A stretch of DNA of 64,000 bases from Massilibacteroides vaginae. GTDB taxonomy: Bacteria; Bacteroidota; Bacteroidia; Bacteroidales; Tannerellaceae. The stretch spans positions 129,001 through 193,000 of the forward strand of contig NZ_FXDJ01000008.1 in NCBI RefSeq assembly GCF_900178525.1, written 5' to 3'. Position 1 is the first letter of the stretch. Each line of letters begins with the position of its first letter. This document shows positions 27,049-36,224 of this stretch, piece after piece. The notes beneath the pieces were generated by a model, which was not told where the DNA came from, made no database searches, and worked only from the letters and a program-made list of their open reading frames with translations. The position numbers were made by a program, and so were the translations under genes.

Positions 27049-30000
27049 ATGAGAAAACATGTATTAAAACCACACAAGTGGTATGGTTTTTTGTTAGCAT
27101 TTCTATTAGTTTTTACAGAAAACTATGCTGTATTATCACAAAGTCAGATCGTTTCCGGAAAAGTGATTGATCAGATTGGTGATCCTTTGATCGGAGTAAA
27201 CGTTGTTGTTAAAGACTTGCCGGGTACAGGTACAATAACCGACCTAAATGGAATGTACACATTGGATGTACAAGGAGAAAAAACTATTGTGTTTACTTAT
27301 ATTGGCTATGCTTCTCAAGAGATTAATATCAACGGGAGAAAAGTCATTGATGTTACATTGTTAGAAGATACCGAAGCTCTTGAAGAAGTAATTGTTGTAG
27401 GTTATGGATCTCAGTCAAAGAGACGTGTAACAACAGCTATCAGTAGTGTTAATTCAGAAGCTATAGCGAGATCTTCTTCTACTACTACTGCTGGTGCACT
27501 CAGTGGTAAAATGGCTGGTGTGTCAACCAGAGCAATTGATTCACGTCCAGGTCGAGGAATAAATGTAGAAATACGAAATATGGGCAAGCCATTGTTTGTG
27601 ATTGACGGCATTCCTTATGGAGGAGCTACTGGTAGGGACTGGTTAGGTACATCTAACGTATCTGGAGAAGATGCTTTTAATGCATTGAGTTTGGAAGATA
27701 TTGAAAGTATATCAATACTAAAGGATGCTTCGGCATCCGTATATGGTTTGCGTGCTGCTAATGGTGTAGTTCTGGTTACCACAAAGAGAGGATTAAAAGA
27801 GGACAAAGTGAGTGTCAATGTAAATGGACATTATGGATGGCAAAACCTGACTCGGTTTCCTCAATTAGCTAATGCCGGACAGTATGTGAGAGGCTTGGTT
27901 GAGGCTGAACAAAATGACGGAAAAGACCCAAGTAGATTATACTCTAGAGAAGAACTTGACAAATGGATGAATGGAACAGAAGAGGGATATAAAAGCTATG
28001 ATTATTACGATATTATTATGCGAAAAAATGTACCACAATATAATATCAATGCAAACATTACAGGAGGATCAAAGCGTTCTAACTATTATATTTCGCTCGC
28101 TCATACAGGACAAGAAGCAATGATGAAGGATTTTGATTATAAGAGAACTAACTTACAGGTTAATATTGAAACTATGATAAATAAGAGGCTTACGATTGGA
28201 ACACAAACAAGTGCGAGAATGGAAGATACAAGAGATGTAGGACTTCCGGGTGGTGATGGTTATTTTTCTTCTATTTTATCACTATTTAGTAGTATTCCTA
28301 CATATGGTCCATATGCCAACGATAACCCTCAGTATATGAATGCTATTCCGAATAGACCTGATTTGAACCCAGCTCTTTTTAGTAGGGATATTGCAGGGTA
28401 TAAAGACAATTTTACGAAAAACATTAATATTAATTTATACGGAGAGTACAAATTTGATTTCGGCTTGTCAGCAAAGTTTACTTATTCTCATAATTATACA
28501 CATCTTGATTTTAATGGATTTCAATATTCATATGATTTCTATACATATGATAAAATCTCAGATACATATAACCTAGGAGGAGGTCAGAGTGCAAGATGGA
28601 GATATGAGGCAGATGCAAATGTATTAGCACGCTATGGGCAGTTTCAATTAAACTATACAAAATCATTCGGTGATCATAACTTATCGACTGTGTTTGCTTA
28701 TGAAAGATCCGATTATGACAGATCAACGAAATGGTCTAATACAGCTCCCACAAATAACTACATTCCGTTTAAAACACTACCTGAGCTTACAGGATATGGA
28801 GAAGGTTGGAATTATGAGGCAAGATCTGGTTATATTGCTCGTCTTAACTACAGTTATAGAGATAAATATATGCTTGAATTTCTTGCCAGATATGATGCTT
28901 CATACTTATATGCTCCGGGAAAACGTTGGGGCTTTTTTCCGGGTGTTTCTGCCGGATGGAGAATATCTGATGAGACATTTTTCTTAAATATAAAAAAAGT
29001 TATATCAGATTTGAAGCTTAGAGGTTCAGTTGGTCAGACTGGTAGTGAAGCAGGAGTAAATATGTTCGGTTATATTGGAGGATATGATTATAACAGCGGA
29101 GGTGCCGTGCTTGACGGTGATTATGTAATTGGATTAAAACCACGAGGCATGCCTGTGACTAATTTGTCGTGGGAGAAAAATACAATGTATAATTTGGGAG
29201 TAGATATGAAATTTTTTGATAATAAATTGTCTGTATCATCAGATTTATTTACGAAAATTATATCAGGAATACCGGCTGCCCGTTATGACGTATTACTTCC
29301 AAGTGAAGTAGGTTATGATCTTCCAAACGAAAATCTAAATAAAAATGCTTATAGAGGTCTTGAAGGTATGATTTCATATTCGGATGAAATTGGAGAACTT
29401 GATTATACGATTGGTGCAAACTTTACATATTCGCGTTTTAGAAATATTGAAACGTATAAACCTCGTTTTGGAAATTCCTGGAATGAATATCGATATTCAA
29501 TAGAAGATCGTTGGGGAGGTATCTGGTGGGGGTATCAGGCTATAGGTCGTTTCCAATCTGAAGAAGAGATCCGAAATTATCCTATTGATAATGATGGACA
29601 GAATAATAGAACGCAACTTCCGGGAGATATCATTTATAAAGATGTGAATGGTGACGGTGTGATTAATAGTATGGATGAAAGACCTATTGGTTATCCAACA
29701 GGATGGGCTCCAATGCTTAGTTATGGTGGGCATATTGGATTGCAGTGGAGAGATTTTGATTTAAATATGGATTTTGCTGGAGCTTCCATGCAGTCTTGGT
29801 GTCAAGATTATGAATTAAGGAATCCGTTCCATGCCGGCGGTAATTCTCCAGCTTATCTTCTTGAAGACCGTTGGCATCGCGCAGATCCTTATGACTCTAA
29901 TAGCGAATGGATTCCGGGAAAATACCCGGCCATTAGAAAAGGAACCAGTGTTAATAATGGAAGAAATAGTGATTTCTGGTTAAAAGATGTTCGTTTCTTA

Positions 30001-30213
30001 CGATTGAAAAACCTTGAGTTTGGTTATAATTTACCTAAGAAAGTTATTAATAAAGTTGGTATTTCAAGACTACGAGTATATGTAAGCGCATCTAATCTGT
30101 TTTGTATTGACAATATGAGTGAATATGAGATAGATCCGGAAATAGAAGCAAGAGCTGCTGTTGTTTATCCTCAACAAAAAACATTTATGGTCGGATTTAA
30201 TGTGACATTTTAA
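27049..30213 (+). CDS. SusC-like TonB-dependent transporter (orphan island)
   Basis: A 1054-residue outer-membrane transporter. Signal peptide (KWYGFLLAFLLVFTENYAVLS), carboxypeptidase-D-regulatory-like domain (residues about 34-105), TonB box EEVIVVGYG at residues 112-120, plug (SILKDASASVYGLRAANGVV) and beta-barrel ending in VGFNVTF. There is no N-terminal STN domain, so direct FecR-type signalling is not expected. SusD follows after 12 bases. Codon use is markedly AT-rich, with AGA frequent for Arg, unlike the flanking gltD and topA genes, which suggests separate ancestry or transfer. No enzyme-coding gene accompanies it, so the ligand cannot be inferred. Confidence 0.95.
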   Translation: MRKHVLKPHKWYGFLLAFLLVFTENYAVLSQSQIVSGKVIDQIGDPLIGVNVVVKDLPGTGTITDLNGMYTLDVQGEKTIVFTYIGYASQEININGRKVIDVTLLEDTEALEEVIVVGYGSQSKRRVTTAISSVNSEAIARSSSTTTAGALSGKMAGVSTRAIDSRPGRGINVEIRNMGKPLFVIDGIPYGGATGRDWLGTSNVSGEDAFNALSLEDIESISILKDASASVYGLRAANGVVLVTTKRGLKEDKVSVNVNGHYGWQNLTRFPQLANAGQYVRGLVEAEQNDGKDPSRLYSREELDKWMNGTEEGYKSYDYYDIIMRKNVPQYNINANITGGSKRSNYYISLAHTGQEAMMKDFDYKRTNLQVNIETMINKRLTIGTQTSARMEDTRDVGLPGGDGYFSSILSLFSSIPTYGPYANDNPQYMNAIPNRPDLNPALFSRDIAGYKDNFTKNININLYGEYKFDFGLSAKFTYSHNYTHLDFNGFQYSYDFYTYDKISDTYNLGGGQSARWRYEADANVLARYGQFQLNYTKSFGDHNLSTVFAYERSDYDRSTKWSNTAPTNNYIPFKTLPELTGYGEGWNYEARSGYIARLNYSYRDKYMLEFLARYDASYLYAPGKRWGFFPGVSAGWRISDETFFLNIKKVISDLKLRGSVGQTGSEAGVNMFGYIGGYDYNSGGAVLDGDYVIGLKPRGMPVTNLSWEKNTMYNLGVDMKFFDNKLSVSSDLFTKIISGIPAARYDVLLPSEVGYDLPNENLNKNAYRGLEGMISYSDEIGELDYTIGANFTYSRFRNIETYKPRFGNSWNEYRYSIEDRWGGIWWGYQAIGRFQSEEEIRNYPIDNDGQNNRTQLPGDIIYKDVNGDGVINSMDERPIGYPTGWAPMLSYGGHIGLQWRDFDLNMDFAGASMQSWCQDYELRNPFHAGGNSPAYLLEDRWHRADPYDSNSEWIPGKYPAIRKGTSVNNGRNSDFWLKDVRFLRLKNLEFGYNLPKKVINKVGISRLRVYVSASNLFCIDNMSEYEIDPEIEARAAVVYPQQKTFMVGFNVTF

Positions 30214-30225
30214 AAGCATACAATT

Positions 30226-32067
30226 ATGAAAAATAAAATTTTATATATATTGATTTCATTTATGGTCATAGGTCACTTCACTTGTTGTAATGAAGATTCT
30301 TGGCTGCAGAGAACACCAAAAGACCGTATAACAGATGAACAATTATGGAATGATCCGAATATGATTTTAGGACTTTTGGCAAACTATTATGATAGACTTC
30401 CACAATTAGCAGGAGTTTTTAATACAGGAACTAATGCTGAATTAGATGATGCGATGTGGTCTGGTCATGTGGACCAGAATTCACGAAATGATTTTAACTA
30501 TGCTGACGATTATGGTCGTTATTGGGATTATAAATTTATTCGCGATATCAATCTGGCAATGGAGAATATGGAGTTGTATAGCCAAAAATTAACTGATTTA
30601 CAGAAAAAACAATTTAAAGCAGAGTTTCGATTCCTTAGAGCATATGTTTATTTTGAATTGGTAAAACGTATGGGAGGAGTACCTCTTGTAACTACACAGT
30701 TGATTTATGACGGTAGTGGTGATCCTACATCCTTACAAATGCCACGAGCAAAAGAGGCTGAAATATATGATTTTATTTACGATGAAATACAAATAATTCA
30801 AGATGATTTTATTCAAACACAAGGAAGTAGAACACGCGCAAATAAATACACAGCTCTTGCATTACAAAGTAGGGTTATGCTTTACGCCGCTTCAATTGCA
30901 AAATATAACAGTCAGATGGGAGCCCCTATATCAACTCCTGGTGGTGAAATTGGCATACCGGAAGATAGAGCTAATGAATATTATCAAAAATCATTAACGG
31001 CTTCGGAGGCTATTATCGCTTCTTCCGAATATACCCTTTATAATCCGGTAGGAGTTTCAAAAGGTGAAAGTTTTTATAAATTATTTATGGATAAATCTGT
31101 ATCAGAAGTCATTTTTGCAAAAGATTTCATGACCGGTAAAGTGCATGGTTTTACTTATGAAAATGTGGTCAGGAGTTTTAGATCAGATATTGAAGGCTCT
31201 TCAATGTTAAGCCCTTCTTTAAGTCTTGTTGAGTGTTTTGATTATCTTGACGGGAGTAAAGGAACTTTACGAGATAAAGACGCTGTCGGGAATTATATCG
31301 CTTATGAAAATATGTCTGACATATTTGCTAATAAAGATATGCGTTTATACGGCACAGTGGTTTATCCTGGAAGTAATTTTCGTTCACAAACCGTAGATAT
31401 ACAAGCAGGGGTAGCTGTTTGGGAAAATGACAGATATAGTTTCAGAGTAGGAGATTTGGGAACTATTTATGATGATGGAAAAACGCTTACCGGATTTGAT
31501 GGTCCCAGAGACAATGATCAGTACGTAAGTAATACTGGGTTTTATATTCGCAAATATGTCAGTGAGAATGCGCAGGATGGCGTTCGTCCGAGCTTGGCAT
31601 CAAATTGGTGGGTTTGGTTCCGTTTAGGAGAAATCTACTTAAATGCAGCAGAGGCTGCTTTTGAGTTAGGGTTGCCAAAATCGAAAGATTATATTAATAC
31701 TATAAGAGAAAAGCATGGAGGATTTCCTGCAAATAGTATTGAAGACCTTACTATTGATATTATACAGAATGAACGTCGTGTGGAACTTGCTTTCGAAGAT
31801 CATCGTTTCTTTGATTTAAAACGTTGGAGAATTGCAGATAAGATATTAAACGGGCAAGATTCTGATGTAAATGCAGTAGTTCATGGGTTATATCCTTATA
31901 GAATTTGCAGACCTGGACATGAGAATGATGGTAAATATATTTTTGAAAGAATGAAACCGACTAGATTTAAAAAAGCTAGGTTTTTCAGACCGGCAAACTA
32001 TTATTCATCAATCGAACAGAAAGTGTTGGATAATAATCCTAAACTTATTAAAAATCCATTTCATTAA
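30226..32067 (+). CDS. SusD/RagB family lipoprotein (orphan island)
   Basis: A 613-residue lipoprotein; MKNKILYILISFMVIGHFTCC gives a lipobox Cys near residue 20. SusD-type helices are visible in FKAEFRFLRAYVYFELVKRMGGVPLV and WFRLGEIYLNAAEAAFELG, and the C-terminal part has NERRVELAFEDHRFFDLKRWR, a common feature of the larger SusD group. It would cap the SusC encoded 12 bases upstream. A DUF3823-type lipoprotein gene follows after 12 bases. Confidence 0.95.
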   Translation: MKNKILYILISFMVIGHFTCCNEDSWLQRTPKDRITDEQLWNDPNMILGLLANYYDRLPQLAGVFNTGTNAELDDAMWSGHVDQNSRNDFNYADDYGRYWDYKFIRDINLAMENMELYSQKLTDLQKKQFKAEFRFLRAYVYFELVKRMGGVPLVTTQLIYDGSGDPTSLQMPRAKEAEIYDFIYDEIQIIQDDFIQTQGSRTRANKYTALALQSRVMLYAASIAKYNSQMGAPISTPGGEIGIPEDRANEYYQKSLTASEAIIASSEYTLYNPVGVSKGESFYKLFMDKSVSEVIFAKDFMTGKVHGFTYENVVRSFRSDIEGSSMLSPSLSLVECFDYLDGSKGTLRDKDAVGNYIAYENMSDIFANKDMRLYGTVVYPGSNFRSQTVDIQAGVAVWENDRYSFRVGDLGTIYDDGKTLTGFDGPRDNDQYVSNTGFYIRKYVSENAQDGVRPSLASNWWVWFRLGEIYLNAAEAAFELGLPKSKDYINTIREKHGGFPANSIEDLTIDIIQNERRVELAFEDHRFFDLKRWRIADKILNGQDSDVNAVVHGLYPYRICRPGHENDGKYIFERMKPTRFKKARFFRPANYYSSIEQKVLDNNPKLIKNPFH

Positions 32068-32079
32068 AACAAGAAAGAT

Positions 32080-32757
32080 ATGAAAACAAAATTTATAAAT
32101 ATCATTGTATTAATATTTATAACATTAACAAGTTGTGAATATGACGATTTTGATCAACCAAAGGCTATGTTGACTGGCAAGGTAGTATTTCAAGGAAATC
32201 CTGTAGGTGTACGTACCAATGGACCACAGTTAGAACTTTGGGAAAGTGGACATGCATTATACACAAAAATTCCAGTTTATATTGCACATGACGGTAGTTA
32301 TTCAGCAGCATTATTCAACGGAAAATATAAGTTGGTAAGACTTTCTGGAGCGCCATGGGAACCTCAATCAAATGATACTGTAATTATAGACGTGAAAGGA
32401 AATACGATCAAAGATATTGAAGTAATACCATACTTAATTGTACGGAATGAGAGTTTTCAAAAAAATAGTTCAGGAAATATTTCTGCAAAATTCATTGTCG
32501 ATAAAATTGTTCAAGAATCAAACTTGGCTGAAGTTCGTCTATTTTTGGGGAAAAATATATTGACAGATCAGAATAAACATGAATATGTTGTAAACGCTGA
32601 TGTTGAATCAATAATATTAGGTCAGGAATTTGAAATGATTGCTGTTTTGCCTAAAGAAATATCATCGACTGATTATTTATTCGTACGTATTGGTGTTCGA
32701 TCAAATAAATCGAGCGAATTCTACTATACACAAACTCAAAAAATTATACTAAACTAA
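32080..32757 (+). CDS. DUF3823-like surface lipoprotein
   Basis: A 225-residue lipoprotein (MKTKFINIIVLIFITLTSC, Cys19). The first half after the lipobox (LTGKVVFQGNPVGVRTNGPQ, later YSAALFNGKYKLVRLSGAPW) resembles a transthyretin-like or carboxypeptidase-regulatory beta-sandwich, as in DUF3823 proteins that accompany SusC/SusD pairs. The C-terminal half is another beta-rich domain. Family knowledge suggests a surface glycan-binding or accessory role; a ligand is unknown. It ends the orphan operon before a perfect terminator. Confidence 0.75.
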   Translation: MKTKFINIIVLIFITLTSCEYDDFDQPKAMLTGKVVFQGNPVGVRTNGPQLELWESGHALYTKIPVYIAHDGSYSAALFNGKYKLVRLSGAPWEPQSNDTVIIDVKGNTIKDIEVIPYLIVRNESFQKNSSGNISAKFIVDKIVQESNLAEVRLFLGKNILTDQNKHEYVVNADVESIILGQEFEMIAVLPKEISSTDYLFVRIGVRSNKSSEFYYTQTQKIILN

Positions 32758-33062
32758 TCAACGAAATTAGTAGTACTGTTTAGCTAAGAAAAATTTATTT
32801 CATTGAGGGTATTCACAGCAAAGAATACCCTCTCTTATTGTGTGATTAAGGAATCTAAATCATAACAGCCTTAAAATGTCGTTCATTTTCCGTTAATTTG
32901 AGTTTTTGATAGATTTCTTTTTTGTTTTGTATCAACTTGTTTCATAATATCAAGATAAATGTTGCTTTTCGCGTTGAATTTTTCGGGAAAATATAAGGAT
33001 GTATTTTTTATTGAACTTTAAATAGGGCCATCTGTTCTATAGTAAACAAACATTATATTTGT
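32758..33062 (+). other. Intergenic region after the orphan SusC/SusD operon
   Basis: 305 AT-rich bases holding the operon terminator (32805-32832). A TATATTTG at 33054-33061 touches the next start codon and is probably not a usable promoter for it; otherwise nothing was recognised. Confidence 0.5.
32805..32838 (+). terminator. Rho-independent terminator of the orphan SusC/SusD operon
   Basis: GAGGGTATTC (32805-32814) and GAATACCCTC (32823-32832) form a perfect 10-bp stem with an 8-base loop, followed by TCTTATTG. It lies 47 bases after the last gene. Confidence 0.8.
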
Positions 33063-33302
33063 ATGGGATTTATTTGGTATATTTTAATTGGAATTGTTGC
33101 CGGTTATTTAGCCGGTAAGATTATGCGTGGTGGTGGTTTTGGTATAGTAGTGAACCTTTTGTTGGGTATTGTCGGTGGTGTGTTAGGAGGTTGGGTTTTC
33201 GGTCTTTTAGGACTATCGACAACCGGTATTGTAGGCAGTTTAGTAACTTCTACTGTTGGTGCCGTTTTGCTACTTTGGATTGCTTCTTTATTTAAGAAAT
33301 AA
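33063..33302 (+). CDS. GlsB/YeaQ/YmgE family small membrane protein
   Basis: A 79-residue, almost entirely hydrophobic protein with three predicted membrane helices: WYILIGIVAGYLAGKI, VVNLLLGIVGGVLGGWVFGL and IVGSLVTSTVGAVLLLWIASL. The glycine-rich pattern after MRGGGFG is typical of the transglycosylase-associated (YeaQ/YmgE) family, often linked to stress responses. No enzymatic role is established. It stands alone between two terminators and converges on topA. Confidence 0.85.
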   Translation: MGFIWYILIGIVAGYLAGKIMRGGGFGIVVNLLLGIVGGVLGGWVFGLLGLSTTGIVGSLVTSTVGAVLLLWIASLFKK

Positions 33303-33353
33303 CAACAGGAGTAATCAACGTAATTCTGCAAAGCACGTCTTTGAGAAATAAAA

Positions 33354-33394
33354 AGAGAGAATGCCCTCGGAGACATCCTCTCTATTTTTTTTAT
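33354..33394. terminator. Bidirectional terminator between the YeaQ-like gene and topA
   Basis: AGAGAGAATG (33354-33363) pairs with CATCCTCTCT (33374-33383) with one imperfect position, and a run of T residues follows on the plus strand (33384-33392). On the minus strand a shorter T-rich run follows, so it may also serve topA. Confidence 0.65.
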
Positions 33395-33408
33395 ACTGAT
33401 TTCATTGA

Positions 33409-35754
33409 TCAGGATTTCTTTTTGGCAGTCCGCTTTTTTGCTGCAGGTTTATCTGCTGTGGATTCTACTATTTTTTTACATTCCTCGAGTGTGAGTTCTT
33501 CGGGTTTGGTTACAGACTTTGGAAGTCTGTAGTTTTTACCTTTAAAGGCAATATACGGACCAAAGCGTCCATTGAGAATCTCCATTTCCGGTTCTTCGTC
33601 AAACTTCTTTATATTGCGTTTCTCCTCTTTTTCTCGCTTTTCTTTGATCAATTCAATCGCTTCTTCTTCGGTGATTGAAAGCGGATCAAGTGTTTTAGGA
33701 ATAGACACAAACTTTCCTGCGTGACGTATAAATGGTCCGAACCGGCCTATTGCCGCAACCATTTCACTCTCTTCAAACTCTCCGATAGTACGGGGCAGAT
33801 CAAATAGTTTAAGTGCTTCCTCAAGCGTTATTGTTTCGATAGACTGATTCTTCATCAGAGAAGCAAATTGAGGCTTAGGGGCTGTTTTGTCTTCGGGATT
33901 AGCCTGTCCTATCTGAGCAAGTGGACCGTAACGACCTATCTTTACAAAAACAGGCTTTCCACTTTTCGGGTCAATACCTAACTCGCGTTCTCCTACTTTA
34001 TGTTCTGTTTTGATAGCCGTTGTTTCTTCAACAATCGGGTGGAAGAATTTATAGAATTTATCGATTACGTCCGTCCATTTCATTTCGCCTTCAGCAACTA
34101 CGTCAAATTCTTTTTCAACGCTGGCTGTGAAGTTGTAATCCATTACAGCCGGGAAATATTCCATCAAAAAGTCATTTACTACAATACCTATATCCGTTGG
34201 AATAAGTTTGTTTCTGTCGGCTCCTGCAATTTCTTTTTTCTCTATTTCTTTGATGCTTCCTTTGGCCAGTGTGATCACGTTATATTTACGTTCAACACCT
34301 TCTTTGTCTCCTTTCAAAACATATTCTCTGTTTTGAATGGTCTGAATTGTGGGGGCATAAGTAGAAGGACGTCCTATTCCTAATTCCTCCAGACTACGTA
34401 CCAAACTGGCTTCTGTATAACGAGGAGGGCGTTGTGTAAAACGTTCGGTAGCTACAATGTCCTGAGCGGTTAATACTTCCTTTACCTTAACCGGAGGCAG
34501 GATGCCATTTTCTTCTTTTTCGTGGTGTTCGTCATCGTTATCTTCACGATACACCAAAAGAAATCCATCGAAGGTGATAACTTCTCCAGTGGCTGTAAAC
34601 TTTTCTTTTTTACCCGAAATAGATACAGATATAGTTGTTCGTTCTAATTCCGCATCTGCCATTTGAGAAGCAATCGTACGTTTGCGGATCAGATCATAAA
34701 GTTTCTTTTCTTGCGCACTTCCGCTAACGTCTGAGTTGGCTATAAAAGTCGGACGGATTGCTTCGTGAGCTTCCTGCGCACCTTTACTCTTTGTATGGTA
34801 CTGGCGGAATTTATAATATTTTTCTCCATAGGTATTGATGATTGCTTCTTTTGAAGTGCCTAAAGCTAAATCACTCAGATTAACCGAGTCGGTACGCATA
34901 TAAGTGATAAACCCGGATTCATAAAGGCGTTGTGCAATCATCATTGTCTGTGAAACAGAAAAACCAAGTTTACGAGCAGCCTCTTGTTGTAAGGTAGATG
35001 TTGTAAATGGAGCTGCAGGTGTTTTCTTAACCGGTTTAGTCGTAATGTCTTCAATTACAAACGACGCGTCTTTACAATCCTGCAAAAACGCGTGTGCTTC
35101 TTCTTTATTCTTCAAACGTTTGTTAAGTTCTGCTTTTAACAAAGTAGAACCGTCCGGAAGGATGAAAGTCGCGATAACCCGGAATGACGCTTCAGATACG
35201 AAGTTATTGATTTCTCTTTCCCGCTCAACAATCAAACGCACAGAAACAGATTGAACGCGACCGGCAGACAAGGCGGGTTTAATTTTCCGCCAAAGAATAG
35301 GCGAAAGTTCAAATCCTACAATTCTATCCAGTACACGGCGTGCTTGCTGCGCATTCACCAAATCAATATTTACTTCACGGGGAGTTTCAATCGCATGCAG
35401 AATAGCATTTTTTGTGATTTCGTGAAAAACAATACGCTTTGTCTTCTTGGGATCAAGCTTGAGTACTTCTGCCAAATGCCAGGAAATAGCTTCTCCTTCA
35501 CGGTCTTCATCGGAAGCGAGCCATACCATATCTGCCTTTTTAGCCTCTGATTTTAACTCGGAAACAAGCTTTTTCTTATCTGTTGGAACCACATATTCGG
35601 GTGCGTAATTGTTATCAAAATCAATACTAAATTCCTTTGTTTTCAAATCTCGTATATGACCGTAACTGGACATTACTTTGAAATCTTTTCCAAGGAACTT
35701 CTCTATTGTCTTTGCTTTGGCCGGGGATTCGACTATTACCAGGTTTTTCTGCAT
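33409..35754 (-). CDS. topA: DNA topoisomerase I
   Basis: A 781-residue type IA topoisomerase from the start MQKNLVIVESPAKAKTIEKF. The Toprim domain (DREGEAISWHLAE) is followed by the core with the active-site Tyr285 in SGFITYMRTDS. The C-terminus lacks the Cys4 zinc fingers of the E. coli enzyme and instead has repeated GRFGPFI/GRFGPYI modules (Toprim C-terminal repeats), then a lysine/alanine-rich tail (AAKKRTAKKKS). The longer frame from 35796 is rejected because a -7 element (35786-35793) would then fall inside the coding region. It relaxes negative supercoils. Confidence 0.97.
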   Translation of the reverse strand: MQKNLVIVESPAKAKTIEKFLGKDFKVMSSYGHIRDLKTKEFSIDFDNNYAPEYVVPTDKKKLVSELKSEAKKADMVWLASDEDREGEAISWHLAEVLKLDPKKTKRIVFHEITKNAILHAIETPREVNIDLVNAQQARRVLDRIVGFELSPILWRKIKPALSAGRVQSVSVRLIVEREREINNFVSEASFRVIATFILPDGSTLLKAELNKRLKNKEEAHAFLQDCKDASFVIEDITTKPVKKTPAAPFTTSTLQQEAARKLGFSVSQTMMIAQRLYESGFITYMRTDSVNLSDLALGTSKEAIINTYGEKYYKFRQYHTKSKGAQEAHEAIRPTFIANSDVSGSAQEKKLYDLIRKRTIASQMADAELERTTISVSISGKKEKFTATGEVITFDGFLLVYREDNDDEHHEKEENGILPPVKVKEVLTAQDIVATERFTQRPPRYTEASLVRSLEELGIGRPSTYAPTIQTIQNREYVLKGDKEGVERKYNVITLAKGSIKEIEKKEIAGADRNKLIPTDIGIVVNDFLMEYFPAVMDYNFTASVEKEFDVVAEGEMKWTDVIDKFYKFFHPIVEETTAIKTEHKVGERELGIDPKSGKPVFVKIGRYGPLAQIGQANPEDKTAPKPQFASLMKNQSIETITLEEALKLFDLPRTIGEFEESEMVAAIGRFGPFIRHAGKFVSIPKTLDPLSITEEEAIELIKEKREKEEKRNIKKFDEEPEMEILNGRFGPYIAFKGKNYRLPKSVTKPEELTLEECKKIVESTADKPAAKKRTAKKKS

Positions 35755-35785
35755 ATTCTCATTCATTCTTGTTTGAAATCGAGTG

Positions 35786-35793
35786 CAAACATA
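35786..35793 (-). promoter_or_regulatory. Putative -7 element of topA
   Basis: On the minus strand the bases read TATGTTTG, an exact TAnnTTTG match 31 bases before the chosen topA start. This supports the internal start over the longer reading frame. Confidence 0.55.
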
Positions 35794-35879
35794 CATAAAT
35801 AATTAACGTAAGGAAGTATAGAAAATAAAAAAAACGGTATTTTGCTTCTTCAAACAAATACTTTTATCGGTATATAAAC

Positions 35880-35887
35880 TACTTTTG
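35880..35887 (+). promoter_or_regulatory. Putative -7 element of the small TPR gene
   Basis: TACTTTTG, an exact TAnnTTTG match 26 bases before the ATG at 35914. Confidence 0.5.
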
Positions 35888-35913
35888 TGACTAAATAATC
35901 GGAGAATGACAAG

Positions 35914-36177
35914 ATGGATAAATTAAAAAAAATGATAGCGGAAGGAGAGTTCGAGGAGGTTATTCTTCTACTGAATGATTATCTGATACAACATCCGGAA
36001 TCAGACGAAGCTTATTTTCTCAGAGGTAACGCATACAGTAAAAAAGGCGATTTCAGGCAGGCTTTGAACAGTTACCTTAATGCGATAGAACTTAATCCGG
36101 AAAGCCCGGCAAAGCAGGCACATGCTATGCTGATGAAAATAATGGAATTCTACAATAAAGATATGTATAATCATTAA
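35914..36177 (+). CDS. Small tetratricopeptide-repeat protein
   Basis: An 87-residue protein with no signal peptide. Two TPR-like helix pairs are visible: FEEVILLLNDYLIQHPESDEAYFLRGNAYSKKG and FRQALNSYLNAIELNPESPAKQ, with the usual Gly/Ala/Tyr/Pro pattern. TPR modules mediate protein-protein contacts; a partner is not indicated by neighbours, since the gene stands alone between its own promoter match and a perfect terminator. It is probably a cytoplasmic adaptor. Confidence 0.8.
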   Translation: MDKLKKMIAEGEFEEVILLLNDYLIQHPESDEAYFLRGNAYSKKGDFRQALNSYLNAIELNPESPAKQAHAMLMKIMEFYNKDMYNH

Positions 36178-36214
36178 AACAAAAAAGCCCGTTTGTAGCG
36201 GGCTTTTTTGTTTT
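36176..36214. terminator. Bidirectional Rho-independent terminator
   Basis: AAAACAAAAAAGCCCG (36176-36191) and its exact complement (36199-36214) form a 16-bp perfect stem with a 7-base loop. A- and T-runs on both flanks make it work for the TPR gene on the plus strand and the barrel gene on the minus strand, which ends 11 bases away. Confidence 0.9.
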
Positions 36215-36224
36215 ATAATCAGGG

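Noticed and set aside
33054-33061. TATATTTG as promoter of the YeaQ-like gene.
   Set aside because: It ends one base before the ATG, so transcription would start inside the gene and an internal start would lose the first membrane helix; no -33 element.
35755-35796. N-terminal extension of topA.
   Set aside because: The extension MYVCTRFQTRMNEN is not part of the topoisomerase family start and overlaps an exact promoter -7 match.
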